The notes beneath the pieces were generated by a model. That model worked only from the letters and a program-made list of their open reading frames with translations. It had not been told where the DNA came from and searched no databases. A DNA stretch of 64,000 nt from the NCBI GenBank assembly GCA_964598765.1, contig CAZRCZ010000004.1, positions 62,001 to 126,000 on the forward strand. The letters run 5' to 3'. Within the stretch, counting starts at the first letter, position 1; each line of letters begins with the position of its first letter. This stretch comes from CAZRCZ01 sp964598765 (GTDB lineage Bacteria; Sumerlaeota; Sumerlaeia; MVZB01; JAJFLK01). Both the position numbers and the translations under genes were made by a program. Of the stretch, positions 41,775-51,371 are shown piece by piece.

Positions 41775-42857
41775 ATGAACGGCAAAACCAATCCCGGCAA
41801 TTACTTTGAAGATTTTCAGATCGGCCAGACGATCGAGCACGCCGTTCCGCGAACGGTGACCGAGGGGGACAACGCGCTCTACATCGCGCTGACCGGCGAC
41901 CGCAATCCGATCTCCTGCAACGCCGAGTTTGCGCGGAAACTCGGTTTCCAGCGCGAGACGATCAACGATCTTTTGGTTTTCCATATCGTTTTTGGCAAAT
42001 CGGTCCCCGACGTTTCGCTCAACGCCGTGGCCAATCTCGGATACGCCGACGTTCGCTGGTTGCGCCCCGTTTATGCGGGAGACACGCTCGGCGCGATCAC
42101 CAAGGTTTTGGGGAAAAAGGAAAACAAGAGCGGGAAGAACGGGAACGTTTACGTCCGCACGCAGGGATTCAATCAGCGCGGCGAGGTGGTCCTACAATTT
42201 TATCGCTGGGTCATGGTCCGCAAGAAGGAGGAGAAAACGCCGACGGGGGACAATTCGATTCCCAATCTGCCGAGCGAGGTTTCGGCGCAGGATTTGGTCG
42301 TACCCGAATCGCTCAATCTTTCGCAATTCGATCCGCGCATCACGGGAGGAAGGTGGTTTTTTGAGGATTATCAAGTTGGCGAGCGAATCCACGGCGGAGT
42401 CGGAATGACCATCGAGGAGGCGGAGCACGCGACTGCCACGCGGCTCTATCAAAACACGGCCAAGGTCCATTTCGACCAGCATTTCATGAAAAATTCGCCG
42501 AACGGCAAACGTCTCATTTACGGCGGACATGTGATTTCTCTTGCGCGCTCGCTCGCGTTCAACGGACTCGAAAACGCGCTTTTTATATTGGCGTGGAACG
42601 GCGGGACCCACGCCAATCCGACCTTCGCGGGGGACACGCTTTACGCCTACAGCGACGTTTTGGGAAAAATTGAAATTCCACATCGAACCGACGCCGGTGC
42701 GTTGCGGCTCCGTCTTATCGCGGTCAAAAATCAAAATCCCGAAGAGGAACCGCGCGAAATCAAAGTCACGGACGAAAAAAAGGGGGGGGAATTCTATCAC
42801 CCGAACGTCGTCTTGGATTTGGATTATTGCGTGTTAATGCCGAAGAAAAATGTTTGA
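41775..42857 (+). CDS. mesaconyl-CoA hydratase-like double hot-dog (MaoC) protein
   Basis: A 360-residue protein made of two MaoC-like hot-dog domains. The order and motifs ('GNYFEDFQIGQTIEHAVPRT', 'DDLLVFHIVFGKSVPDVSLN' with INDLL in place of DDLL here, 'ANLGYADVRWLRPVYAGDTL', 'ATRLYQNTAKVHFDQHFM', 'YGGHVISLARSLAFNGLENA') match beta-methylmalyl-CoA/mesaconyl-CoA hydratases (Mch). Those interconvert mesaconyl-CoA and beta-methylmalyl-CoA in glyoxylate or ethylmalonyl-CoA assimilation. No other gene of that pathway is adjacent, so the role here is an inference. The gene stands alone between ruvB and the transporter. Confidence 0.8.
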   Translation: MNGKTNPGNYFEDFQIGQTIEHAVPRTVTEGDNALYIALTGDRNPISCNAEFARKLGFQRETINDLLVFHIVFGKSVPDVSLNAVANLGYADVRWLRPVYAGDTLGAITKVLGKKENKSGKNGNVYVRTQGFNQRGEVVLQFYRWVMVRKKEEKTPTGDNSIPNLPSEVSAQDLVVPESLNLSQFDPRITGGRWFFEDYQVGERIHGGVGMTIEEAEHATATRLYQNTAKVHFDQHFMKNSPNGKRLIYGGHVISLARSLAFNGLENALFILAWNGGTHANPTFAGDTLYAYSDVLGKIEIPHRTDAGALRLRLIAVKNQNPEEEPREIKVTDEKKGGEFYHPNVVLDLDYCVLMPKKNV

Positions 42858-42888
42858 GGCGTCAAATTCCAACTAGATGTCGCTTCCA

Positions 42889-42914
42889 AAAAATCATCCT
42901 GTCCATCCTGTTCA
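42889..42914. repeat. half copy of dispersed repeat family A
   Basis: ATCATCCTGTCCATCCTGTT, continuing CATCTC, resembles a single arm of the ACAGGAT inverted repeats. It directly precedes the transporter start. Confidence 0.5.
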
Positions 42915-42923
42915 TCTCTTTTC

Positions 42924-44603
42924 ATGACCATTCCCGACAATCCCCGTTCCAAGCTCGTCGTCATGGGAGGCGTCATTCTTGCGATGCTGTTGGGCGCGCT
43001 GGACCAAACCATCGTCGGGACCGCCATGCCGCAGGTGGTCCACGAATTGAACGGCCTTGAACACCTGAGTTGGGTCTTCACCGCCTATATGCTCGCTTCG
43101 ACGGTGACGGTCCCGATCTATGGCAAACTCTCGGATATTTACGGTCGGCGCGGATTTTATCTGGCGGGAATTCTCATCTTCCTGCTCGGCTCGATGCTGA
43201 GCGGTCAGGCGCGCTCGATGACGCAACTGATCTTCTTCCGCGGAATTCAGGGGATCGGCGGCGGCGCGATGATGGTCAATTCGCTCGCGATCATCGGAGA
43301 TTTGTTTCCTCCCGCCGAGCGGGGAAAATGGCAGGGGCTTCTCGGCGGAGTGTTTGGCTTGGCGAGCGTCGCCGGTCCGCTGATGGGCGGATGGTTCACC
43401 GATCACCTGAGCTGGCGATGGATTTTCTACATCAATCTTCCGGTCGGCATTCCGGCCTTGGCCGTCATCGGCACGGCCATGCCGAAAATCCGTCCCGACC
43501 TCGAAAACCGCTCGATTGATTTTTGGGGGGCGTTGACGATCGCTGGAGGATTGATCGCCCTCCTGCTCGCGTTGGTTTGGGGAGGGAATCAGTATCCGTG
43601 GAATTCGGCGACGATTTTAGGGTTATTCGCCGCTTCGGTGGTTTTGCTGGTTCTTTTCGGCGCGTTCGAGCGGTTCGCCGTGGAACCGATTCTCCCGCTC
43701 GAACTTTTCGCCAAGCGCGCCTTCACGGTTTCGGTGGCGGTGACGTTTCTCACTTCGGTCGGGATGTTCGGCGCGCTGGCGTTTCTTCCCCTCTACGCGC
43801 AGAGCGTCATCGGATTCTCGGCGACCAATTCCGGTCTCGTCCTCGCCCCGATGATGATCGGATTGATTTTCGCCAGCGCCATCGCGGGACAGATCATCAC
43901 GCGCACGGGAACATACAAAGCCTTGGCCGTTCTTGGCACGGCGACCGCCGCCGGCGGCATGTTTCTCTTTTCGCGCCTCACCATGGAAACTTCCCGCCTC
44001 GGGCTGATCGGCGACATGGTGGTTTTGGGTTTGGGGCTGGGAATGACGTTTCCGATCTTTACGCTCGTCGTCCAGAGCGCGTTTGATCACAGCAAACTCG
44101 GCGTCGTGACGGCGGCAACTCAACTTTTCCGGAGCATCGGCGGAACGGTCGGCATCGCGATCATGGGAGGAATCCTGAACAGCGGCCTCGCCGAACGCCT
44201 CGTCGGCTTCGATTCGATGCCGTTCGTCAAACTCGTGAACAAGCTCTATCCGGACAGGCCGCTTTCCGCGATCACCACCAATACGCTTCAGCGATTTCTC
44301 TCGCCGCAGGGACAACAACGGATTCAAGGGATGATTGCCAACGCGCCCGCCAACGCGCAGGAGCGTTTGCAAACGAGTTACGGCGATTTTCTTCACGCAT
44401 TGAAAATGGCGTTCGCAGGGTCCATCGGCCGGGTTTACATGGGAAGTCTTTACCTAATGATCGCGGCGTTCGCCGCGACGTTGATTCTTCCGGTGATCGC
44501 CCTGCGGCGGACGCACCGCGTCACCGTGGTCGAGGAAATCGGCAAGGAACTCGAAGCCGAATTCGCGCAAGCCGAGCCGCGCGACGAGCCGATTTTGGAT
44601 TAA
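42924..44603 (+). CDS. MFS multidrug efflux transporter, DHA2 (EmrB/QacA) family
   Basis: A 559-residue transporter with about 14 membrane helices. Motif A-type loops ('GKLSDIYGRRGFYLAGILIF'), motif C 'GPLMGGWFTDHLSWRWIFYI' and the start 'GVILAMLLGALDQTIVGTAM' are those of the DHA2 family, which export drugs and toxic compounds by proton antiport. Near the C-terminus is a charged tail. There is no periplasmic adaptor gene (EmrA-like) beside it, so it may act alone at the inner membrane. Confidence 0.95.
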   Translation: MTIPDNPRSKLVVMGGVILAMLLGALDQTIVGTAMPQVVHELNGLEHLSWVFTAYMLASTVTVPIYGKLSDIYGRRGFYLAGILIFLLGSMLSGQARSMTQLIFFRGIQGIGGGAMMVNSLAIIGDLFPPAERGKWQGLLGGVFGLASVAGPLMGGWFTDHLSWRWIFYINLPVGIPALAVIGTAMPKIRPDLENRSIDFWGALTIAGGLIALLLALVWGGNQYPWNSATILGLFAASVVLLVLFGAFERFAVEPILPLELFAKRAFTVSVAVTFLTSVGMFGALAFLPLYAQSVIGFSATNSGLVLAPMMIGLIFASAIAGQIITRTGTYKALAVLGTATAAGGMFLFSRLTMETSRLGLIGDMVVLGLGLGMTFPIFTLVVQSAFDHSKLGVVTAATQLFRSIGGTVGIAIMGGILNSGLAERLVGFDSMPFVKLVNKLYPDRPLSAITTNTLQRFLSPQGQQRIQGMIANAPANAQERLQTSYGDFLHALKMAFAGSIGRVYMGSLYLMIAAFAATLILPVIALRRTHRVTVVEEIGKELEAEFAQAEPRDEPILD

Positions 44604-44646
44604 GCGACCGGACGATTAAAATCGAGTCTCGAAGGTGAATGATTCA

Positions 44647-46080
44647 TTAGTCATCCTTCGTTCCCCTCAATACCAACCGGATCGGCGTTCCTTCGAAATT
44701 GTAATCCTCGCGGAGGCAATTGACCAGATAGCGACGATAGGAAAAATGGATGATCCGGGGATCGTTGACGAAGATGGCGAAGCAAGGGGGATGCGACCCG
44801 ATTTGCGTCATGTATCGGATTTTCGGCGGGCGGTTGTAGCGCACGGGCGGAGAGCGGCGGTGAATCCATTTTTTTAGATTGTCATTCAATTCAGGGGTTG
44901 GGATTTTGCGTCCGGCGTTATCGTAAACCCGCTTGACGATTTCGAGAAGTTTCGAGACCCGCTGTCCGGTGAGCGCGGATCCGTACAGAATCGGCGCGAA
45001 TTGGAGGAAGCCCAACTTGCGCTGGAGATTTTTCGTGAATTGATCCGCCGTTCGGTGGTCCTTCTCCGCGATGTCCCATTTATTGACGAGAATAACGAGG
45101 CCGCGCCCCTCGTCCACGCAGTATCCGGCGACGTGGGCGTCCTGCGCGGTGACGCCCGCCGAGGCGTCAATGACGAGGATCGCAACGTCGGCGCGCTGAA
45201 TGGCGAGAAGGGAGCTAAGGACGCTCAGTTTCTCGAACCCTTTTTCCACTCTGCCGCGCCGCCGAATGCCGGCCGTGTCAATGAGGGTGAAGGGTTCGCC
45301 GTCGGGCGTTTTGAAGATCGTGTCAATCGCGTCGCGGGTCGTGCCGGGGAGATCGCTGACGATCACGCGCTTTTCCCCCAAGAGGCGATTGACGAGGGTT
45401 GATTTTCCGACGTTCTGGCGTCCGACGATGGCGACGGCGACGCCGCCGGAGGCGAAATCGCGCTCCGGAATTTCGACACGCTTGAGTTTTTCCAGCACGG
45501 CGTCCATCACGTCCGCGACACCGCGACCATGAAGCGCGGAGACCGGAAAGACCTGATCGAAACCGTGGCGGTAAAATTCCTGCGATTGAAAATCGAGTTT
45601 TTCGTTGTCGCATTTGTTGACGGCGACCACGACCGGCTTTTTCGACCGGCGGAGAATTTCGATCATCGCTTGCTCGGCTGGATGCGATTCCTCTCCGACC
45701 GCGCTCAGAAAAATGATGGCGTCGGCCTCGGCAATGGCGATGCGCGCCTGCTCGGCGACGTTTTCCAGCAGAGGGTCTTCCAAGGCGACGTCAAATCCGC
45801 CTGTGTCCACGCAGAGGAATGCCTGATTGTCCCACTCGACCCGCTCGATTTTTCGGTCGCGGGTCATGCCCGGTTTTTCATGAACGAGCGCCTTGCGTCC
45901 GCCGACGAAGCGATTGAAGAGGGTGGATTTGCCGACGTTGGGACGACCGACGATGGCGACCATGGGAAGCCGCTCCGGCGGCGATTCTTCCCTTGGTTCG
46001 AGTGAATCGAAGTTCTCGATTTCTTGTTCCGATTCTTTCGGAACATCGGATCGGCGGGTTGTGGATCTCATCTCGCTCAT
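44647..46080 (-). CDS. der: ribosome-associated GTPase Der (EngA)
   Basis: A 477-residue protein with two consecutive Ras-like GTPase domains and a KH-like C-terminal domain. The P-loops are 'VAIVGRPNVGKSTLFNRFVG' and 'VAIVGRQNVGKSTLVNRLLG'; the switch motifs 'DTGGF' and 'DTAGI' and the G4 motifs 'NKCD' and 'NKWD' follow. Der matures the 50S ribosomal subunit. A 40-residue charged N-terminal extension precedes the first domain. It is convergent with the transporter gene, with about 40 bases between the stops. Confidence 0.97.
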   Translation of the reverse strand: MSEMRSTTRRSDVPKESEQEIENFDSLEPREESPPERLPMVAIVGRPNVGKSTLFNRFVGGRKALVHEKPGMTRDRKIERVEWDNQAFLCVDTGGFDVALEDPLLENVAEQARIAIAEADAIIFLSAVGEESHPAEQAMIEILRRSKKPVVVAVNKCDNEKLDFQSQEFYRHGFDQVFPVSALHGRGVADVMDAVLEKLKRVEIPERDFASGGVAVAIVGRQNVGKSTLVNRLLGEKRVIVSDLPGTTRDAIDTIFKTPDGEPFTLIDTAGIRRRGRVEKGFEKLSVLSSLLAIQRADVAILVIDASAGVTAQDAHVAGYCVDEGRGLVILVNKWDIAEKDHRTADQFTKNLQRKLGFLQFAPILYGSALTGQRVSKLLEIVKRVYDNAGRKIPTPELNDNLKKWIHRRSPPVRYNRPPKIRYMTQIGSHPPCFAIFVNDPRIIHFSYRRYLVNCLREDYNFEGTPIRLVLRGTKDD

Positions 46081-46118
46081 TCGCCCAGCATAGCATCAAC
46101 GCGCCGCAAATGGAAAAA

Positions 46119-46145
46119 TTGGTGTCTTGGTGATTTGGCGGTGAA
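46119..46145. repeat. single arm of dispersed repeat family B
   Basis: TTGGTGTCTTGGTGATTTGG, continuing CGGTGAA, upstream of der is the inverse of the TTCACCACCAAGACACAAAG arms elsewhere. Confidence 0.7.
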
Positions 46146-46183
46146 GATCGTCGGGCTTTTTCTCTTCTTCAAAGGTGTGAATG

Positions 46184-46247
46184 GACAGGATTTACAGGAT
46201 TAACAGGATGAAATTCACAAAATCTTGTGAATCATGCAAATCCTGTC
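46184..46247. repeat. dispersed inverted repeat family A (copy 2)
   Basis: GACAGGATTTACAGGAT (46184-46200) faces ATCATGCAAATCCTGTC (46231-46247). Inside the loop TTCACAA (46214-46220) and TTGTGAA (46225-46231) form a second perfect hairpin. It lies in the space between the der start and the end of the DUF2851 gene, both minus strand. Confidence 0.85.
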
Positions 46248-46279
46248 TCTTTCGTTGAGTGAGTGACAGTATCCGAGTC

Positions 46280-47851
46280 TCAAGTTTGCGTCAGGAAATA
46301 GCACCGATCGCAGTGGCGTTCCTCGCCGTTGCAACAGGAGTAGAAAATTTGGAAGAGGGCTTGGCGGCGGCGTTCGGTGGTCAGGAGGTCGTCGCTGCGG
46401 CGGGATTCGCCGAAGAGGCGGCGGGTCATGAATTCCGTGATGTGATTGGATTGAAGCGGGGGAAAAATGGAATAAAGTTTGCGCGCGGCGAAGGCAAGTT
46501 CGTCGTCCCCCCGAAGGCGCGCGGAGAGGGCCAAGGCGGGAATCACGGCGTTGAAAACAAGCGAACGGGAAGTGGAATCCCCCAGCAAGGCCATCGGGCG
46601 CGAGGCGGCTTTCGCGGCGAATGAATAATGGTTGGACCAAAAGGAAGGGGTCGAATCCACCTCGAACCATGCGATCAATTCCTTAAGAAGAGGGTGAAGC
46701 CGCTTGGATGGTTTGGCGTCCTTGAGACTCGCGGCGCCGCGTTTGACGCGGAGGGAAAGGTCCGCGAGCAGAGTTTGATTCGCGCAGAGGCCGCGATAGA
46801 GGAGTTCGGCGACGGCGGTGAGTCGGCGCGTCGGGAAATTCACGGGGCGAATGCCGCGATACCATCGGCGGGTCGGCGTCATGCGACGATCCGACCAATA
46901 AGGCTCGAAGTTTTTCCACAATTCGCCAAGTTGGAGGGCATATTGGCGCGATTCCTCCGGCGCCTCGGCTGATTCTTCTTGGTTCAGAGGCAAAATTCCG
47001 GCGACGTGGAGAAGGATCGCCTCGATTCCCATGCGCCACAAATCCGGCTCCAAATCGCGGACGTAATCTTCGATCTGGATCGGCGGCGTTCGCTTGGCGA
47101 GCAGATAATAGAGCGATTTGCCCGATCCCGTTCCGAGCGACATCATGAGGGATTGATAGAAGACCTGCTCCAAAGCAGATGGATCGGCGGTTCCCTGAAG
47201 TTGATCCTCCAAGCGCCGGATCTTGGCGGTCAAGCGCTCGTCGCCGGCGCGGTCGAGAAAATCGGCGACGAGTTCGGCGGGAGCGTCGGTCATAAGGTCG
47301 TGACATTTGCCCAGTCCCGCCGGGCGATCATAGGTGAAATCGTCCGCCGTCATGGAGCGGCGAATCGTTTCGAGATCGGGAAAGAGATAGGGTTCCAATT
47401 CCAATCGAGGGATGGTTTGCCCGTTGTGGAGACGATCCGTGGTTCCGCCGTCGTCGTTCTGATGGACGGCGTGGAGAATGACATTGTTGTAATCGAGGTC
47501 GGCCTCGTGGCGATGGGCGCGCCACTCCGAGGATTGAATGTGAATCTCTACGTCGCCGGTGAGAATTTGCGAATCAATCATGAGTTTGGCGGATCGGAAA
47601 TCAGGACCGGCGGAACCGTTCCATCGTCCGGGATCGAGGACGCGAACCGGACGGCCGTCGGCCAGTTTCAAACCTTCGGGCTGGATCAATTGATTGGACC
47701 AAATCGCCTGAATGAGGCGTTCGTTAAGCGGCGTGAGGAGGGAGGCGGTTTTATAGTCCGCCATGCTTTCCGCCGTCGCCGGTTTGAAAAGGCGGCGCAT
47801 TTCATTTTTGAAGAATTCGCGGTATTCCCAAAAAGTTTTGATCGTTTCCAT
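46280..47851 (-). CDS. DUF2851 family protein
   Basis: A 523-residue cytoplasmic-type protein with the DUF2851 pattern: an N-terminal 'ERLIQAIWSNQLIQ', 'RVLDPGRWNGSAGPDFRSAK' and 'GDVEIHIQSSEWRAHRHEAD' near the front, and a Cys-rich C-terminus 'YSCCNGEERHCDRCYFLTQT' that may hold a metal. No function is established for the family. The start at 47851 is uncertain; an ATG at 47764 would remove a 29-residue lead. Confidence 0.78.
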   Translation of the reverse strand: METIKTFWEYREFFKNEMRRLFKPATAESMADYKTASLLTPLNERLIQAIWSNQLIQPEGLKLADGRPVRVLDPGRWNGSAGPDFRSAKLMIDSQILTGDVEIHIQSSEWRAHRHEADLDYNNVILHAVHQNDDGGTTDRLHNGQTIPRLELEPYLFPDLETIRRSMTADDFTYDRPAGLGKCHDLMTDAPAELVADFLDRAGDERLTAKIRRLEDQLQGTADPSALEQVFYQSLMMSLGTGSGKSLYYLLAKRTPPIQIEDYVRDLEPDLWRMGIEAILLHVAGILPLNQEESAEAPEESRQYALQLGELWKNFEPYWSDRRMTPTRRWYRGIRPVNFPTRRLTAVAELLYRGLCANQTLLADLSLRVKRGAASLKDAKPSKRLHPLLKELIAWFEVDSTPSFWSNHYSFAAKAASRPMALLGDSTSRSLVFNAVIPALALSARLRGDDELAFAARKLYSIFPPLQSNHITEFMTRRLFGESRRSDDLLTTERRRQALFQIFYSCCNGEERHCDRCYFLTQT

Positions 47852-48083
47852 GTCACTTTCTCACGTCGAGCGGGAGCACGGTCACGAGTTTTGATGAAGG
47901 CAACCTACACAATCAAGGGATGAAAAGCGGATCGCAATTGAATCTTAATAATCACAATGGATTTCTTCATGGATGCAACGGATTCCCGATCGTCGCTCTG
48001 GTCTCTGTGGCTCCATGCTGAAATCTAAATTCCTTGGTGTCCGTTCCGCTTTGTGATTTCATGGTCCGGAGTTTGCAACGCGC

Positions 48084-49961
48084 ATGACGAAAACCGCCCC
48101 GTCTCCTTCCGGCTGGATTCATCGCCTCGATCAACGGCTCATCAATCAGATCGCCGCCGGTGAAGTGATCGTGCGGCCCGCGTCGGCGGTGAAAGAGCTG
48201 ATCGAAAACAGTCTGGACGCCGGAGCGACGAGGATTGAAATCGCCGTTGAGGAGGACGCGCGCTCCTTTTCCATCGCCGACGACGGATCCGGGATGAGCG
48301 CGGCGGACGCGCGGCTTTCCATCGAGCGCTACGCGACCAGTAAAATCCGCGAATTGGACGACCTCGCCAACCTCAACACGCGCGGGTTTCGGGGCGAGGC
48401 GCTCGCCGCGATTTCCGCCGTCTCCCGATTTGAATTGCAAACCCGCCGCGCCGAGGACGCCGTCGGCGCGCAGTTGCGATGCGAGGGAGGAACGGGCGCG
48501 CGCCTCACGCAATCCGGCCTTCCTGCGGGCACGACGATCCGCGTCCGCGATTTGTTTTTCAACACTCCGGCCCGGCTCAAATTCATGCGAAGCGCGGTCG
48601 CCGAATGGGGGCACATCCTGAAGGAATTTTTGCGACAGGCGTTGACGCGCCCCGACGTCGGTTTCTCGATCAAATGGCGCGGACGCCCGTATCTGAATCT
48701 TCCCTCCGGCCAAACCTTGCGCGAGCGGTTGGCGGCAATTTTGCCGTCGGAAGCGGGAGGCGACCTGCTCGACGTGGATCATACGCTTCACGACGCGCGC
48801 GCGTGGGGTTGCGTCAGTTCCCCCAAGACCACGCGCCGCGATCGGCGGCATCAGTATTTTTTCGTCAACGGTCGTCCCATCGTTTCGCGTCCGCTGACCT
48901 TCGCGCTACAGGAAGCCTATAAGGGACTCATCATGACCCAGCAGTTTCCGCTGGCCGCGCTGTTTCTGGAACTTCCCAACGGCGAAGTGGACGTCAATGT
49001 CCATCCGGCCAAGGAAGAGATTCGATTTCGCAATGAAGCGTTGGCGGCGGGATCGGTGCATCGCGCCGCGCTGGAGGCTTTGCGCAAAGCGGAATTGGTT
49101 CCAAAACTTTCCTTGCCCGCGACGCCCGGAACAAAATTTGCCCAACAGCCGATTGCATCGGTGACTTCCGCTCATGGCGATTCAATTCGACCTCCCGGTT
49201 TTTTCGCTTCGCCAACCCGACCAACGGATCAAGCTATTCGTGTCAATCCAATCGCTCCATCGAGCGATCAAACAAAAGTCACCGCCGAAGAAATTCCCCT
49301 TTCGCCTTCCGCCCTTCGCCTTTCGCCTTACACCGACGACTCGGCGGTGGAGGAAGCAACCTTGATCGGGCGAATCCGCGCGTCGGGCGAAGAGCCTCTT
49401 GCGCTGGCGCAGATCGCGCGGACCTACATCCTCGCCGAAGTTCCGCGTCTCGGCATGTTGCTCGTGGATCAACACGCCGCGCACGAAAAAATTCTTTACC
49501 TGCAATACCAGCGGGATCGGCGAAAGGGGGCGATTCAGGATTTGCTCGTGCCTTACACTTATGAGGCGTCTCCGGCGGAGCGTCCGGCCTTGGAAGCGCT
49601 CGCGCCGCTTTTGGCTGAGGAAGGATTTGCCACCGAGCATTTCGGCGGCGGGACGTTCGTCGTCCAGAGCGTTCCTGTCCTCTTTGAGAAAACCGACGTT
49701 TCGGGTCTATTGCGCGACCTGCTCGACGAAATCGGCCAAGGAAACGTGAAACGCGAACTGGACCGCCTCCGCCACAAAATCGGCGCGATGGCCGCCTGCC
49801 GGGCGGCGATCAAAGCGGGCGATCCGTTGACCCAACCGCAAATGCAGGCGTTGCTGGATCAAGTTTTGGAAACCTCCGAAGCCTTGCGCTGTCCGCATGG
49901 CCGTCCGACCTTGCTTTTGCTCACCAAGGAACAATTGGATAGGCAGTTTGGGAGAATTTGA
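48084..49961 (+). CDS. mutL: DNA mismatch repair protein MutL
   Basis: A 625-residue mismatch repair protein that links MutS recognition to strand incision. The N-terminal GHKL ATPase motifs 'IAAGEVIVRPASAVKELIEN', 'DDGSGM' and 'NLNTRGFRGEALAAISAVSR' are intact. The C-terminal dimerisation/endonuclease region has 'LVDQHAAHEKILYLQY', 'ACRAAIKAGDPLTQ' and 'CPHGRP'. The second Glu of the DQHA-x2-E-x4-E motif is Leu here, so nuclease activity is questionable. The linker near residues 380-420 contains repetitive, low-complexity codons (49280-49340). Confidence 0.95.
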   Translation: MTKTAPSPSGWIHRLDQRLINQIAAGEVIVRPASAVKELIENSLDAGATRIEIAVEEDARSFSIADDGSGMSAADARLSIERYATSKIRELDDLANLNTRGFRGEALAAISAVSRFELQTRRAEDAVGAQLRCEGGTGARLTQSGLPAGTTIRVRDLFFNTPARLKFMRSAVAEWGHILKEFLRQALTRPDVGFSIKWRGRPYLNLPSGQTLRERLAAILPSEAGGDLLDVDHTLHDARAWGCVSSPKTTRRDRRHQYFFVNGRPIVSRPLTFALQEAYKGLIMTQQFPLAALFLELPNGEVDVNVHPAKEEIRFRNEALAAGSVHRAALEALRKAELVPKLSLPATPGTKFAQQPIASVTSAHGDSIRPPGFFASPTRPTDQAIRVNPIAPSSDQTKVTAEEIPLSPSALRLSPYTDDSAVEEATLIGRIRASGEEPLALAQIARTYILAEVPRLGMLLVDQHAAHEKILYLQYQRDRRKGAIQDLLVPYTYEASPAERPALEALAPLLAEEGFATEHFGGGTFVVQSVPVLFEKTDVSGLLRDLLDEIGQGNVKRELDRLRHKIGAMAACRAAIKAGDPLTQPQMQALLDQVLETSEALRCPHGRPTLLLLTKEQLDRQFGRI

Positions 49962-49966
49962 TAATT

Positions 49967-50032
49967 GACAGGATTTACATGATTCACAAGATTCGTTATG
50001 AACTGTATCTTGTCAATCTTGTAAATCCTGTC
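49967..50032. repeat. dispersed inverted repeat family A (copy 3)
   Basis: GACAGGATTTACATGATTCA, continuing CAAGATTC (49967-49994), faces ATCTTGTCAATCTTGTAAAT, continuing CCTGTC (50007-50032). It lies directly after the mutL stop between convergent mutL and the nitronate monooxygenase gene and could end both transcripts. Confidence 0.85.
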
Positions 50033-50049
50033 CATTCATGGTCTGAATC

Positions 50050-51174
50050 TTACCGAACTCCCGCCGACGTCCTGACGACTTCGGCGGGAAGGCGCTCCAG
50101 AATTTCGGCGGCCTGCTCCACCATTTCGCGGACCACATCCGCCGCCGGTTTGATGTCGTGGATCAGACCGCAACCTTGTCCCGCCGCGTTCGCGCCGACG
50201 CGCGGATTTTCCCCCGCGTCGTTCATCACTGGCGTAATGAGGAAATGTTGGAGCGGCATCGGCAACGGCTGAAGCGGTCCTTTCTCCCAAGCCTCGGTCC
50301 ATTCGTTTTTGATCATCCGCGCCGGTTTGCCGGTGTAGGATCGCGACCGCGTCGTGGAGTCCTCATTTGCCGCGACGATCCCCTCCTTGCGCCATTGCGG
50401 AATGGCGGCTTCGTTCGTCGCCAAGAACCGCGTGCCGACCCAGACGCCTTGACAACCGAACGCCAGCGCGGCGGCCAGACCGCTTCCGTCGCTCACGCTT
50501 CCGGCGGCGACGACCGGGACTTTTCCCGCGACGGCGGCGACCACCTGCGGAAGCAACGCGAACGTGCCGACTTGCCCCGTGTGTCCGCCTCCTTCATAGC
50601 CCTGCGCAATCACCACGTCCACGTTGTCGGCGAGAACTTTCTTCGCGGCGCGAACGTTGCCGACGACCGCCATGACCTTCATTCCCTGTGCGTGCGCGCG
50701 CTCGATCATGAATCCGGGACTGCCGAGTCCCGACGCGAAAACCGGAACTTTCTCCTCGATCACGACCTCGACCTGCGCCGCCGCGCCGGTTCCCATGATG
50801 TGGAAATCCGGTTCCTTCGCGCCGTCGGGGGAATCGGGAATGGCGAATCGGCGCCGCAATTCCTTGACGTATTCCTTATATTCGGGCGGGACCATCGCCA
50901 TGATGTTGGCGGGAATCGCAATGTCGCGCGAGACGGTCGGCGGCAAAATCACATCCACTCCGAACGGCTTGTCGGTCAGTTTGCGAATCGCGCGGATTTT
51001 CTCGCGGATCGCCTCCGGTTTGTCGCCAGTGCATCCCAACACGCCCAGCCCTCCCGCGTTGGATACGGCGGCGGCCAGCTCGATTTCGGCGGCATAGGCC
51101 ATCCCGGCGAGGATGATGGGATATTCAATCCCCAGCAAATCGCAAAGCGGTGTGTGAATCGTGGCGTGGCTCAT
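50050..51174 (-). CDS. nitronate monooxygenase (2-nitropropane dioxygenase family)
   Basis: A 374-residue FMN TIM-barrel enzyme of the NMO family. The start 'HTPLCDLLGIEYPIILAGMA' and 'AAAVSNAGGLGVLGCTGDKP' are typical; 'VVIAQGYEGGGHTGQVGTFA' holds the conserved FMN-binding/His segment, and 'VPVVAAGSVSDGSGLAAALA' the phosphate site. These enzymes oxidise alkyl nitronates, but many members have other reducing roles. It is convergent with mutL across a family A repeat. Confidence 0.9.
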   Translation of the reverse strand: MSHATIHTPLCDLLGIEYPIILAGMAYAAEIELAAAVSNAGGLGVLGCTGDKPEAIREKIRAIRKLTDKPFGVDVILPPTVSRDIAIPANIMAMVPPEYKEYVKELRRRFAIPDSPDGAKEPDFHIMGTGAAAQVEVVIEEKVPVFASGLGSPGFMIERAHAQGMKVMAVVGNVRAAKKVLADNVDVVIAQGYEGGGHTGQVGTFALLPQVVAAVAGKVPVVAAGSVSDGSGLAAALAFGCQGVWVGTRFLATNEAAIPQWRKEGIVAANEDSTTRSRSYTGKPARMIKNEWTEAWEKGPLQPLPMPLQHFLITPVMNDAGENPRVGANAAGQGCGLIHDIKPAADVVREMVEQAAEILERLPAEVVRTSAGVR

Positions 51175-51371
51175 GGATGCGGTCTCCTTTGATCCTCCGG
51201 ACCTTCAGCCCGTCAGGATGAATTCCAATCGAAATGATGAAAACAAATTACGCGATTCCGGAATCAAGATCAACAAGAGCCTGAGCGAAAGACAGGAGGA
51301 ACGCGCATCTGCCGCGGCCCACAAACCGGAGAGCAGTTCAGTCTTGGGCGTGGGTCATTTCCGCGGATCGT

